From: Candidatus Woesearchaeota archaeon CG10_big_fil_rev_8_21_14_0_10_36_11
GTDB lineage: Archaea; Nanobdellota; Nanobdellia; Woesearchaeales; GW2011-AR9
Assembly: GCA_002762845.1 (NCBI GenBank)
Contig: PCYB01000078.1
Location: forward strand, 1-14,633
Length of the DNA stretch: 14,633 bases
Direction: 5' to 3'
A program made the position numbers and the translations under genes. Of the stretch, positions 1 through 6,271 are shown piece after piece. The notes below the pieces were generated by a model. That model made no database searches and was not told where the DNA came from. It was given only the letters and a program-made list of their open reading frames with translations. How positions within the stretch are numbered: the first letter of the stretch is position 1; the number at the start of each line of letters is the position of its first letter.

Positions 1-16
1 GTTTGCAGTAAAACAT
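1..16 (-). CDS. 5' end of a divergent gene (partial, unidentified)
   Basis: Only the first five codons are in the window, reading MFYCK on the minus strand from an ATG at 16-14. The start is supported by a good archaeal ribosome binding site, AGGTGA on the minus strand (21-26), four bases before the ATG. An AT-rich stretch around 50-60 (minus strand TTAATAAATAA) could be its TATA box. The product cannot be identified. It points away from the tRNA gene, so the 17-129 stretch serves as a shared divergent promoter region. Confidence 0.45.
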
Positions 17-96
17 ATTTTCACCTCTTAATTAAGAAGAAAGAAGTCCTTATTTATTAACCTGCCGATAAGTTTACACTGTCTTTTGTAGTAAGG

Positions 97-106
97 TTTA
101 AATAAA
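97..106 (+). promoter_or_regulatory. TATA box of the tRNA-Ser gene
   Basis: TTTAAATAAA lies 24-33 bases before the tRNA 5' end, the spacing expected for an archaeal TATA box with transcription starting just ahead of the mature tRNA. Confidence 0.55.
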
Positions 107-129
107 ACTGTTATTCAATTTAGTTTCAT

Positions 130-251
130 GCCACGGTCGCATAGTCTGGTATTGCGCAGGATTGCTAAAGGCTGATTTGTCTTTCAGATCTCCTGTAATA
201 CCAAACATCCTGTTCCTTCGGGAATCGCCGGTTCAAATCCGGTCCGTGGCG
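130..251 (+). tRNA. tRNA-Ser(GCT), intron-containing
   Basis: Class II tRNA. The acceptor stem GCCACGG (130-136) pairs perfectly with CCGTGGC (244-250), followed by discriminator G251, as usual for serine tRNA. The D arm is GCA/TGC (139-141, 153-155) with GG in the loop. The anticodon stem CAGGA (157-161) closes on TCCTG (208-212). The loop TTGCTA plus A gives anticodon GCT (164-166), reading AGC/AGU. The long variable arm (213-226) forms TTCC-TTCG-GGAA. The T arm is GCCGG-TTCAAAT-CCGGT (227-243). Removing the intron leaves 83 nt, normal for tRNA-Ser. CCA is not encoded in full: only CA follows the discriminator. The gene stands alone with its own TATA box and T-rich terminator. Confidence 0.93.
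168..206 (+). other. tRNA intron after position 37 (about 39 nt)
   Basis: Bases between anticodon-loop position 37 (A167) and position 38 (A207) must be removed to form the tRNA, at the usual site for archaeal introns. Because A168 and A207 are both A, the borders could shift by one base with the same product. The intron can fold: AGG-CTGA (169-175) pairs with TCAG (184-187) and CCT (192-194), with an internal ATCT bulge. Next to it, TTG (162-164) can pair with CAA (202-204), giving a relaxed bulge-helix-bulge for the splicing endonuclease rather than a perfect 4-bp one. A second TCCTG inside the intron (191-195) could mislead tRNA finders. Confidence 0.75.
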
Positions 252-253
252 CA

Positions 254-268
254 TTTTTCTTTTTTCTT
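254..268 (+). terminator. T-rich terminator after the tRNA
   Basis: TTTTTCTTTTTTCTT directly follows the tRNA 3' end. Archaeal RNA polymerase stops at such T-runs without needing a hairpin. Confidence 0.6.
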
Positions 269-279
269 GTAATAGTAAA

Positions 280-289
280 GTATATAAAG
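280..289 (+). promoter_or_regulatory. TATA box of operon 1
   Basis: GTATATAAAG is a strong archaeal TATA box placed about 50 bp before the first start codon, predicting a start of transcription near 306-312 and a leader of roughly 20-30 nt. The leader resembles that of operon 2 (see the TATA box at 6221). Confidence 0.65.
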
Positions 290-329
290 GGAAAGAAATT
301 AGTTCTTCTCTATAAAAGAGAGTGAACTG

Positions 330-3300
330 ATGGTTATGAAAGATATTCCTAAATTAAAGCGTCCTTCTCGTAGTCCAGAACATCATTCTGTACATAAGAA
401 ACATCTTACTGTGTTATGGGTTGGATTGGTTATATTAGCGGTTGCAGTTGCTGTTTTGTATCCTTTTATTAAAGATGGTGTGGTGGGGAGAGCATTTGGA
501 GATTTTCCTACTGGTTTTTATTGGGAAGAAGAATCCGTTGCAGTAGAGAATACGGGCTATAACTTTGAATCTTGTCCTAGCGGCTTAGACCCAATACGCA
601 GAATCACTAAATTACCTACTTCTTCAGCTATTAATACGGCAGATAATGATTATTGTTGTGTTAACAGCGGAATCTATTGTCCTGATTTAGCTCCTGGGGC
701 GCAGGCATCCGGGTCGAATGTTCCTATTGAAAATTTTAGATGTTACTCTCTAAATAGTGTAATCAAACCAACTGCAACCAGTACATCTCGTCTTTGTACA
801 GAGAATACAGTAAATAATATCTACGGCCCTAGTATGTGGGTAAATTGTTATGATACTCTTAATCCCGGCATCTTTGAAGAACCTGGCTCTTCCGCAAGTG
901 GAAGATTCTTGTGCTTAGAAGACCAATGGACCCCTTGTACTTCTGAGATGGTTGGTTTATTAGAGGACGAAGAGAAATATTATTGTGATGGTATACAATG
1001 GCATGATTGTGATTTAGGAGAAAATGCAGACGAAGTTATTGCAGATGGTCGGTTTTCTTGTGCGGCAAGAGATCTATGGTTAGAATGTAATTCACAAAAT
1101 GAAAACGAACTATCAGAAAGGAGGGGTACTTTCTGTGACGGTTCTATTTGGCAGGCCTGTAATGCTTCTAATATTGGTGAGCCTTCGGATATGTGGGGAT
1201 ATTTTTGTGATCTTACAGATAACTATATTTGGAACAATCAGTTTGATATGAAAGAATTTTTGGAAGTAAAGTTAACTGTGGGTGATGCCAGTACTAAGAC
1301 TATTGACCAGCAATCTTTATATGCTTGTTCAGAAGACAGACAGACTACGCCAGAGCATTTTCAAACTTGTTTTATGAAGAATGATGATAATATAGAGGTT
1401 CTTGGTCTTCTTGTTCCTTCCTTGGATGTTCTTCACGCAACTAATCAGAAGCCAACTATCTGGAATGTAGATTATCTTTTGATTTATGATCAAACCACAC
1501 CTGACCGAACAGGCGTTGTTACACTGAAAAATCTTAGCCAAGAAGATGCTAATTTTCCCTCTTCTGTTTTTGCGGGGTTAGCTGATGGCGAAAGAATTGG
1601 CCTGGTTTTAGATGATGAATATTACTTGCTGTCGCATGAAGGTCAAGAATTTAGTTTACAGAACTTACAATTAACGCATATCCCTACTTTACAACAATTC
1701 TCTTTACAGCAATTACCTGAGTATCAGTTCCAATTTGAAGTTTTTGCTGGTAGAGCTATAACCATCTCTCTCCAAGATGGTCGCTACTTTATTTCTGTTA
1801 CAGAACCTGAAGAGGCCGCAGCAGCGTACGTTATTCCCCATGTTCTTACAGAAGAATATGAAGTTGGTTTTTCCAAAACATCCCCCATCAGGCTTGTTGA
1901 TGATGGTGCATCTATACAAATTACTGTGTGTCAAAGTGATAATGAAAATGATGTGTTTGAGCTTCAGGTTTGTTTAAATGATGAGCCGCTTGTTACATTA
2001 CCGCAAGGCGTTTTGTTGAAATATGGGCTCGGTGAAAAAGAAGTTGGTTTCTTGTACCAATATAATGCAACGTCCGGAAAGCAGGGATATATTTTTGATT
2101 TAGTGAGCGTTCCTGCTGGTGGGACAATGGTTGATCTTGACAATGTGATATTCATTGAGAATATGGTCAATAGCCGACGAGTAGCGGTTGAGTTTGAAAA
2201 CTCATTATATTTATTAACACATCCAGCAACATCTCCGTTATCATTGCCGTCAACTTCTTTAGTAAGTTATACACAAGCAGCAGATACGACATCTGTTATC
2301 GAATCATATCCCGCATCTGGTAATGAAAAGAAAGCGTACATCTCTATTCCTGACGGAAGGATGACTTTAGAAAGAAGTTACAATCCTCCTGAGAGCGTTT
2401 CTGTTCCACCACCACCGTTTAAATTAAGCGGTTTAACAAATAATCAAATTGCAGACATTGAAGTTACCATGGAAAACCAATTATCATGGTCAGTAAGTTC
2501 TAACGCACCTGCTAATGTTGTTAGTCCTGCATTTGGCATATTGTCTGTGAGTGAGAGAGACATCAATGGTGACGTAAACTGGTTTAGATTAGATTCTTTG
2601 AAAGGAAATGTTGATATCCCCAAAGAAACACCTATTATTAACAATAATGTCTTGTTTTATTATTTTAGTTCTGTCGTGCATGAAAGTGCACGAATTAAAA
2701 CGGCCAACATGTATCAATATTACAATATATCTCATCTAGGAAGTAACTTTCACGATTACAACGACCAATTTATTGACACGTTTACTGCTGGTAATGAAAT
2801 TGCGTTATCTTTTAATGGTGCGTATTTCTTGTTAGGATATGAAGGGCCAGTGGGTGGAGAATTACAATTCTTTGATTATCAATATCTTACATTGCGTTCA
2901 CTTACGGAAGATATTGTATATACTGATAAAGTTGTAAGTTATACAGATGGTGTTACGTTCCATGTTCCTGCTGGAGATATTCAAGTTGTGATAGATTATG
3001 ATCTTAACCAGATTCAATTTTCTTCAGTGACACAGATGGGTCTGCTGGAATCGTTCTTGCCGCAAGAAACATATTCTGCAACACTCACACCGTTAAATAC
3101 TGTTAAGGTTGGCGTTGAGACATATACAATCTGTGACAATGCGTACACACAAACATTTACTGAAAGTGTTCTGTTATGTAGAGGTGGCGTATATAGCAAA
3201 ACTCTCGTACGGGATGAATTAGTATCTGATTATGTTAATGGAATTCTCATTCAGTATCACGGCAGGAATGATGGTGGTCAGAAAGTTGTCACGTTTAGGT

Positions 3301-3917
3301 ATATTTTTACATTCAATGAATTTACTCATTTCTCTGATAACAAAGTAAAGACACAAGATTGGTTAACTGTCGCCAATAATCTACAAAACAATCATAATCC
3401 CGTAATCTTCTTAGAAGATAAATGGTATGAGTTACGTGGTTCAAGTACATTAGACTCATTCCAACTTGTTGAGTTGCCGCGTATAAGTTCGTTTAATGAA
3501 ATACAAATGCACGCTACTGGTTCACAGTATGAAGGTACGGAAAATGGAACAATTGTCATCAACAAGAGAATGTTATTTTTCCAGAAAGAATTTGTTGAAA
3601 TTGACGGAAATTTCAAAATTAATCTTGTCATGACACCATTACCACAGTACCTTTTAAACGCGGTTGGATTTAACGTTTCAGCGACACAAACGTTCCAAAT
3701 GTTCCAAACGGAACTTAACGGTCCAGTGTATACTTTGTCTGTCGTTTCGAGCGATATTGAAGGATTTGTACAGGTTACACTCAATGATGAAATTGAAAGA
3801 ATTTATTTTGGTCTGCTTCCTGAAAATGAAGAACGACGAATCTTACTTTCAACTGGAAATATTGTAACAATTGATGTGGTGGATGTTGAACAAACTATAC
3901 TTCATATACAAAAATGA
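330..3917 (+). CDS. Large repeat-built surface protein, first gene of operon 1
   Basis: A 1195-aa predicted exported or membrane-anchored protein with no recognised family for most of its length. Residues 1-25 are basic, 26-46 form one hydrophobic segment, and G-R-A (53-55) follows, a possible signal-peptidase site. Residues 170-301 hold five short W/Cys repeats. Residues 311 to about 1092 hold four tandem beta-rich repeats of about 200 aa, and 1093-1195 look like a degenerate fifth. There is no C-terminal membrane segment, so it is held by its N-terminus or released. The start given is the longest form. ATG at 336 is at least as likely, because the GTGA site (322-325) is only 4 nt from ATG 330 but 10 nt from 336, close to the spacing at gene 6272. 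Its stop overlaps the next start (ATGA). Codon choice changes around 2200. An extracellular structural or adhesive role is inferred. Confidence 0.9.
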   Translation: MVMKDIPKLKRPSRSPEHHSVHKKHLTVLWVGLVILAVAVAVLYPFIKDGVVGRAFGDFPTGFYWEEESVAVENTGYNFESCPSGLDPIRRITKLPTSSAINTADNDYCCVNSGIYCPDLAPGAQASGSNVPIENFRCYSLNSVIKPTATSTSRLCTENTVNNIYGPSMWVNCYDTLNPGIFEEPGSSASGRFLCLEDQWTPCTSEMVGLLEDEEKYYCDGIQWHDCDLGENADEVIADGRFSCAARDLWLECNSQNENELSERRGTFCDGSIWQACNASNIGEPSDMWGYFCDLTDNYIWNNQFDMKEFLEVKLTVGDASTKTIDQQSLYACSEDRQTTPEHFQTCFMKNDDNIEVLGLLVPSLDVLHATNQKPTIWNVDYLLIYDQTTPDRTGVVTLKNLSQEDANFPSSVFAGLADGERIGLVLDDEYYLLSHEGQEFSLQNLQLTHIPTLQQFSLQQLPEYQFQFEVFAGRAITISLQDGRYFISVTEPEEAAAAYVIPHVLTEEYEVGFSKTSPIRLVDDGASIQITVCQSDNENDVFELQVCLNDEPLVTLPQGVLLKYGLGEKEVGFLYQYNATSGKQGYIFDLVSVPAGGTMVDLDNVIFIENMVNSRRVAVEFENSLYLLTHPATSPLSLPSTSLVSYTQAADTTSVIESYPASGNEKKAYISIPDGRMTLERSYNPPESVSVPPPPFKLSGLTNNQIADIEVTMENQLSWSVSSNAPANVVSPAFGILSVSERDINGDVNWFRLDSLKGNVDIPKETPIINNNVLFYYFSSVVHESARIKTANMYQYYNISHLGSNFHDYNDQFIDTFTAGNEIALSFNGAYFLLGYEGPVGGELQFFDYQYLTLRSLTEDIVYTDKVVSYTDGVTFHVPAGDIQVVIDYDLNQIQFSSVTQMGLLESFLPQETYSATLTPLNTVKVGVETYTICDNAYTQTFTESVLLCRGGVYSKTLVRDELVSDYVNGILIQYHGRNDGGQKVVTFRYIFTFNEFTHFSDNKVKTQDWLTVANNLQNNHNPVIFLEDKWYELRGSSTLDSFQLVELPRISSFNEIQMHATGSQYEGTENGTIVINKRMLFFQKEFVEIDGNFKINLVMTPLPQYLLNAVGFNVSATQTFQMFQTELNGPVYTLSVVSSDIEGFVQVTLNDEIERIYFGLLPENEERRILLSTGNIVTIDVVDVEQTILHIQK
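837..1232 (+). repeat. Five tandem W/Cys repeats (protein level)
   Basis: Residues 170-301 of the first surface protein repeat a unit of about 24-30 residues with the pattern W-x-x-C, a variable acidic or polar stretch, then (G)-x-[FY]-x-C and a return to W. Units begin at W170, W200, W224, W250 and W274, with a final W at 301. Each unit has two cysteines, so each probably closes one disulfide outside the cell. The DNA is diverged between units, so this is an old duplication. Confidence 0.8.
1260..3605 (+). repeat. Four tandem repeats of about 200 aa (protein level)
   Basis: Residues 311-1092 are four diverged copies of one beta-rich unit. A marker motif of type G-x-x-I-x-L-x-[FL]-x-x-x-Y-[YF]-L-L recurs at residues about 420-434, 614-629, 820-835 and 1019-1034. 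Cysteine pairs at C333/C347, C534/C548 and C935/C950 are spaced by 201 and then 401 residues; copy 3 has lost the pair. A Y-rich strand pair precedes the marker in each copy. I do not recognise the fold. Confidence 0.72.
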
Positions 3918-5257
3918 AACAGAAACTAAAAACTACAAAGAAAGGTGTTGAAAACATCATACCCATCGTACTTATCGGTGCAGTACTTATCGTTATCATT
4001 GTACTTCTTGCAGTGTTTTTAAGACCTGCATCGACGGGTCAGGCATACACAACGCCTCCCGTTGGCGCATTAGATCTTGACATTGCTGAATCGGAAGCTG
4101 TTACTGTAATGTCTGTGCCTATATGGGATATTGCAATAACACCATCAGAGTCCGATTCTCAAAAGGAATATCACATTGAAATTGTTGCTCTTGATGATGC
4201 AACCAGGCCTGCGATGGTAAAGTATAGTATTAGTCAACAGGGATTAACATTCCTTGAAGGTCTTCTCGGTAACGATCTTCGAAGTAGTGGTGGTTTATAT
4301 CTTGACTTTGATATTGTACCTGATATTGAATTATCGTACGTTAATGGTGTGATGACTGTACGAAATATTGTGTTTGATGAGCCAACATCTGCTACTATTA
4401 CATTGCTTGATATTGAAGGAACACGAATTGACACGCTATTATCATACGTTCCTGCTGGTGAAGCTGTTGAACGTCTAGTTAAAATTGAAAGTGTTGCAGG
4501 AGCAAACGTTACTGCACACTGGAACAATGATGTTCAACTTACCACGGAAGAATTTTCTGTTAGCGAAACTGGTGACGGTTTTGTTACAATGAATTTAATG
4601 TTTACTCCAACGGCTCAAAATATTTATCGTGTAACAGTTGTTGCTGATGTTAATGGTGTACTTACAACAAAAGACTTCTTCTTTTCTGTAGGAAATGTTG
4701 TGGCAACATTATCTGAAGCAAACTTCCCTAGGATGATTTTATCGTGGGTTGAAGAACATAACACGTACGAAACAACATTTACATTTACGGGCGGTCTTGA
4801 CTTACAAGCATTTTCTCCACCATGCGATATTGGTGGGTCAATATTTAATACTGATGAATTTTTAACGAGTGTTGAAGGAATTTATTCCTGGGATGGAGAC
4901 ATTCAAGAATGGGCGCGCCGTATTCCTGGGCAGTATGTCCAAGATATTAATACATTAAAACAAGATAAAGGGTATTACATCAGATTGAAAGAAGGTGTTG
5001 GAAACTTTTCCTTTACAGAAGAATGTAATGATGTGTTTGCCGATTATGGCACTAGTCCTTTTGAAAGACTTGTCTCTGTGGAAGAAAACTGGAACCTTGT
5101 TGGCATTCCTGGCTATGAACGGATGTCAATTGACGATTTAGATGTTCCTGCAGAACTTGAAGTTATTGAAGTTCATGTTATTAAAAATAATGATATCAAA
5201 GAAACTGGTGTTACCGTGATGGAACCTGGTAAGGCGTATTGGGTGCTTGTAGAATGA
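3914..5257 (+). CDS. Anchored extracellular beta-rich protein, operon 1
   Basis: A 447-aa protein. Residues 1-13 are basic, 14-36 form a hydrophobic segment, and the T-G-Q-A site (41-44) is followed by an extracellular region. Residues about 60-260 look like Ig/FN3-type beta-sandwich material. Residues 295-447 contain two halves of a known type of extracellular module: one with Y-Y-I-R-L (354-358) after a W-D-G/W-A-R-R stretch, the other with W-N-L-V-G-I-P-G (393-400) ending in P-G-K-A-Y-W-V (438-444). Cysteines C304 and C371 may pair. The N-terminus K-K-G-V-E-N-I-I-P also resembles an archaeal class III (pilin-type) signal cut after G11; the shared G-Q-A site argues for the same handling as its neighbours. 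Its start overlaps the previous stop and its stop overlaps the next start (ATGA both times). Function unknown; a surface partner of the first protein is inferred. Confidence 0.88.
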   Translation: MKQKLKTTKKGVENIIPIVLIGAVLIVIIVLLAVFLRPASTGQAYTTPPVGALDLDIAESEAVTVMSVPIWDIAITPSESDSQKEYHIEIVALDDATRPAMVKYSISQQGLTFLEGLLGNDLRSSGGLYLDFDIVPDIELSYVNGVMTVRNIVFDEPTSATITLLDIEGTRIDTLLSYVPAGEAVERLVKIESVAGANVTAHWNNDVQLTTEEFSVSETGDGFVTMNLMFTPTAQNIYRVTVVADVNGVLTTKDFFFSVGNVVATLSEANFPRMILSWVEEHNTYETTFTFTGGLDLQAFSPPCDIGGSIFNTDEFLTSVEGIYSWDGDIQEWARRIPGQYVQDINTLKQDKGYYIRLKEGVGNFSFTEECNDVFADYGTSPFERLVSVEENWNLVGIPGYERMSIDDLDVPAELEVIEVHVIKNNDIKETGVTVMEPGKAYWVLVE

Positions 5258-6165
5258 AACTGAAATTATGTGTCTTCATGTGTATGTTAATAATTCCTGT
5301 ATTGGTCATCGCGGCAGAACCTCCGTCACTTGAACATCATCAGTTTTATGGTCGAGTGACATGGGACATGGATATGGACGTTCCACAAACTGTTGTTGCG
5401 TCCGTGAATGGTGTTGAATATTCATCATTAATTTCTATTGTCATGTGTGATACAAATCCCTGTACGGGAAAGTATGGGTATGATGAAGGAAATTATTTGC
5501 GAGTGCAAGGAGATGAAGGCGATACGGTTGCATTTTATGTTGACGATTCTCTCATAGACACTATCTTATATCAACCATGGGGAGTTACAAGGCACGATCT
5601 GAGTATCTCTTCGTCACCCGTTACGTGTGATCAGCGGTGGGACTGTGATGAATGGTCAGCATGTGTTGATAACACAAAAACGCAATTGTGTATGGATGTT
5701 AATGAATGTGATTCTGATGAATTAACTAAAACAGAACAACAAGTGTGTAGTGTTGCTAATGATACGGCTGAACAACAACAAGTTGCAGCATGTGTTTATG
5801 AATGGGAATGTACTGTATGGAATTCTTGTTCAAACGGACGACAAACACGAACATGTCAACAATCAGACGACTGTGATACACAATTATCTATAGGGACGGT
5901 AAGTTCCGTAACACAATTTCCACGACCTGCAGAAACAAAAGTGTGCGGCGTTATAACGGGAACAGCAGCTCCTTCCGTTGTTCCTCCAACAAGGGAAATT
6001 ACAGGAACAGAACGTTTTGAGGAAGCTTCTCAAGGAGTTTCTGTATGGTACTATGTTGGTGGTATAGTGTTAATACTTCTTGCACTACTTGTGTTAATAT
6101 TATTCCTTCGGTCACGTTCTAAAAGCGAGAGCGGTTCTGGAAATCAGTACCCACCACAGTATTAA
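5254..6165 (+). CDS. Sec-exported, C-terminally anchored TSP1-like protein
   Basis: A 303-aa protein. The start at 5254 is chosen over an upstream in-frame ATG (5239) because it makes the ATGA overlap seen throughout these operons and begins a classic signal peptide, MKLKLCVFMCMLIIP, with likely cleavage after I-A-A (19-21). Residues 28-118 form a beta domain with F-Y-G-R-V-T and V-A-F-Y-V-D motifs, a type often seen in archaeal surface proteins. Two TSP1-like modules follow: W-D-C-D-E-W-S-A-C (129-137) and W-E-C-T-V-W-N-S-C (184-192) with R-T-C after the second. Residues 265-285 are a membrane helix, followed by a short R/K/S-rich cytoplasmic tail ending in P-P-Q-Y. It is the only large product here without the long N-terminal anchor, and probably acts as the membrane-held member of the operon 1 assembly. 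Confidence 0.9.
   Translation: MKLKLCVFMCMLIIPVLVIAAEPPSLEHHQFYGRVTWDMDMDVPQTVVASVNGVEYSSLISIVMCDTNPCTGKYGYDEGNYLRVQGDEGDTVAFYVDDSLIDTILYQPWGVTRHDLSISSSPVTCDQRWDCDEWSACVDNTKTQLCMDVNECDSDELTKTEQQVCSVANDTAEQQQVAACVYEWECTVWNSCSNGRQTRTCQQSDDCDTQLSIGTVSSVTQFPRPAETKVCGVITGTAAPSVVPPTREITGTERFEEASQGVSVWYYVGGIVLILLALLVLILFLRSRSKSESGSGNQYPPQY
5626..5946 (+). repeat. Two TSP1-like modules (protein level)
   Basis: Residues 125-231 of the 303-aa protein repeat W-x-C-x-x-W-x-x-C followed by a Q-T-x-x-C stretch and further cysteines. The same module pair occurs near the C-terminus of the last protein of operon 2 (11881-12126). Confidence 0.75.
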
Positions 6166-6201
6166 GAGTTATACTACTCTTCTTTTTTAACCACTTTTTT
6201 T
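6164..6201 (+). terminator. Hairpin plus T-run terminator of operon 1
   Basis: AAGAGT (6164-6169) pairs with ACTCTT (6176-6181) around a 6-nt loop, starting within the stop codon. It is followed by T6 (6183-6188) and T7 (6195-6201), so it could end transcription in either an intrinsic or a T-run manner. Confidence 0.65.
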
Positions 6202-6220
6202 CAATTTTAAAAACGACAGT

Positions 6221-6230
6221 TATATAAATA
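6221..6230 (+). promoter_or_regulatory. TATA box of operon 2
   Basis: TATATAAATA lies 38 nt before a GTGA ribosome binding site; the matching elements of operon 1 are 41 nt apart. Both leaders carry a pyrimidine stretch (TTCTTCTCT and TCTTTCTCTT), then an A-rich piece, then GTGAAC, suggesting a common origin or common control of the two operons. Confidence 0.65.
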
Positions 6231-6256
6231 AAAACGTCCTTCTTTCTCTTAAAAAT

Positions 6257-6262
6257 AGGTGA
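6257..6262 (+). promoter_or_regulatory. Ribosome binding site AGGTGA
   Basis: AGGTGA ends 9 nt before the ATG at 6272 and fixes that start. It is the best-matching plus-strand ribosome site in the window. Confidence 0.75.
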
Positions 6263-6271
6263 ACAGAATTC

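Noticed and set aside
168..189. 22-nt version of the tRNA intron
   Set aside because: It would leave a 31-nt variable arm; the 39-nt intron gives a standard serine tRNA.
130..329. tRNA-linked integration site for the surface-protein region
   Set aside because: No integrase gene and no second copy of the tRNA 3' end were found in the window.
3392..3784. 130-aa open frame on the minus strand
   Set aside because: It is contained in the large repeat protein, whose periodic protein pattern continues through this stretch.
3914..4040. Pilin-type (class III) signal in the 447-aa protein
   Set aside because: K-K-G-V-E-N-I-I-P is suggestive, but the shared G-Q-A site and large beta-rich body fit the neighbouring proteins better; kept only as an alternative.
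5239..5253. Upstream in-frame ATG for the TSP1-like protein
   Set aside because: The ATG at 5254 gives the ATGA overlap and a proper signal peptide; the extra M-G-A-C-R would only lengthen its N-terminus.
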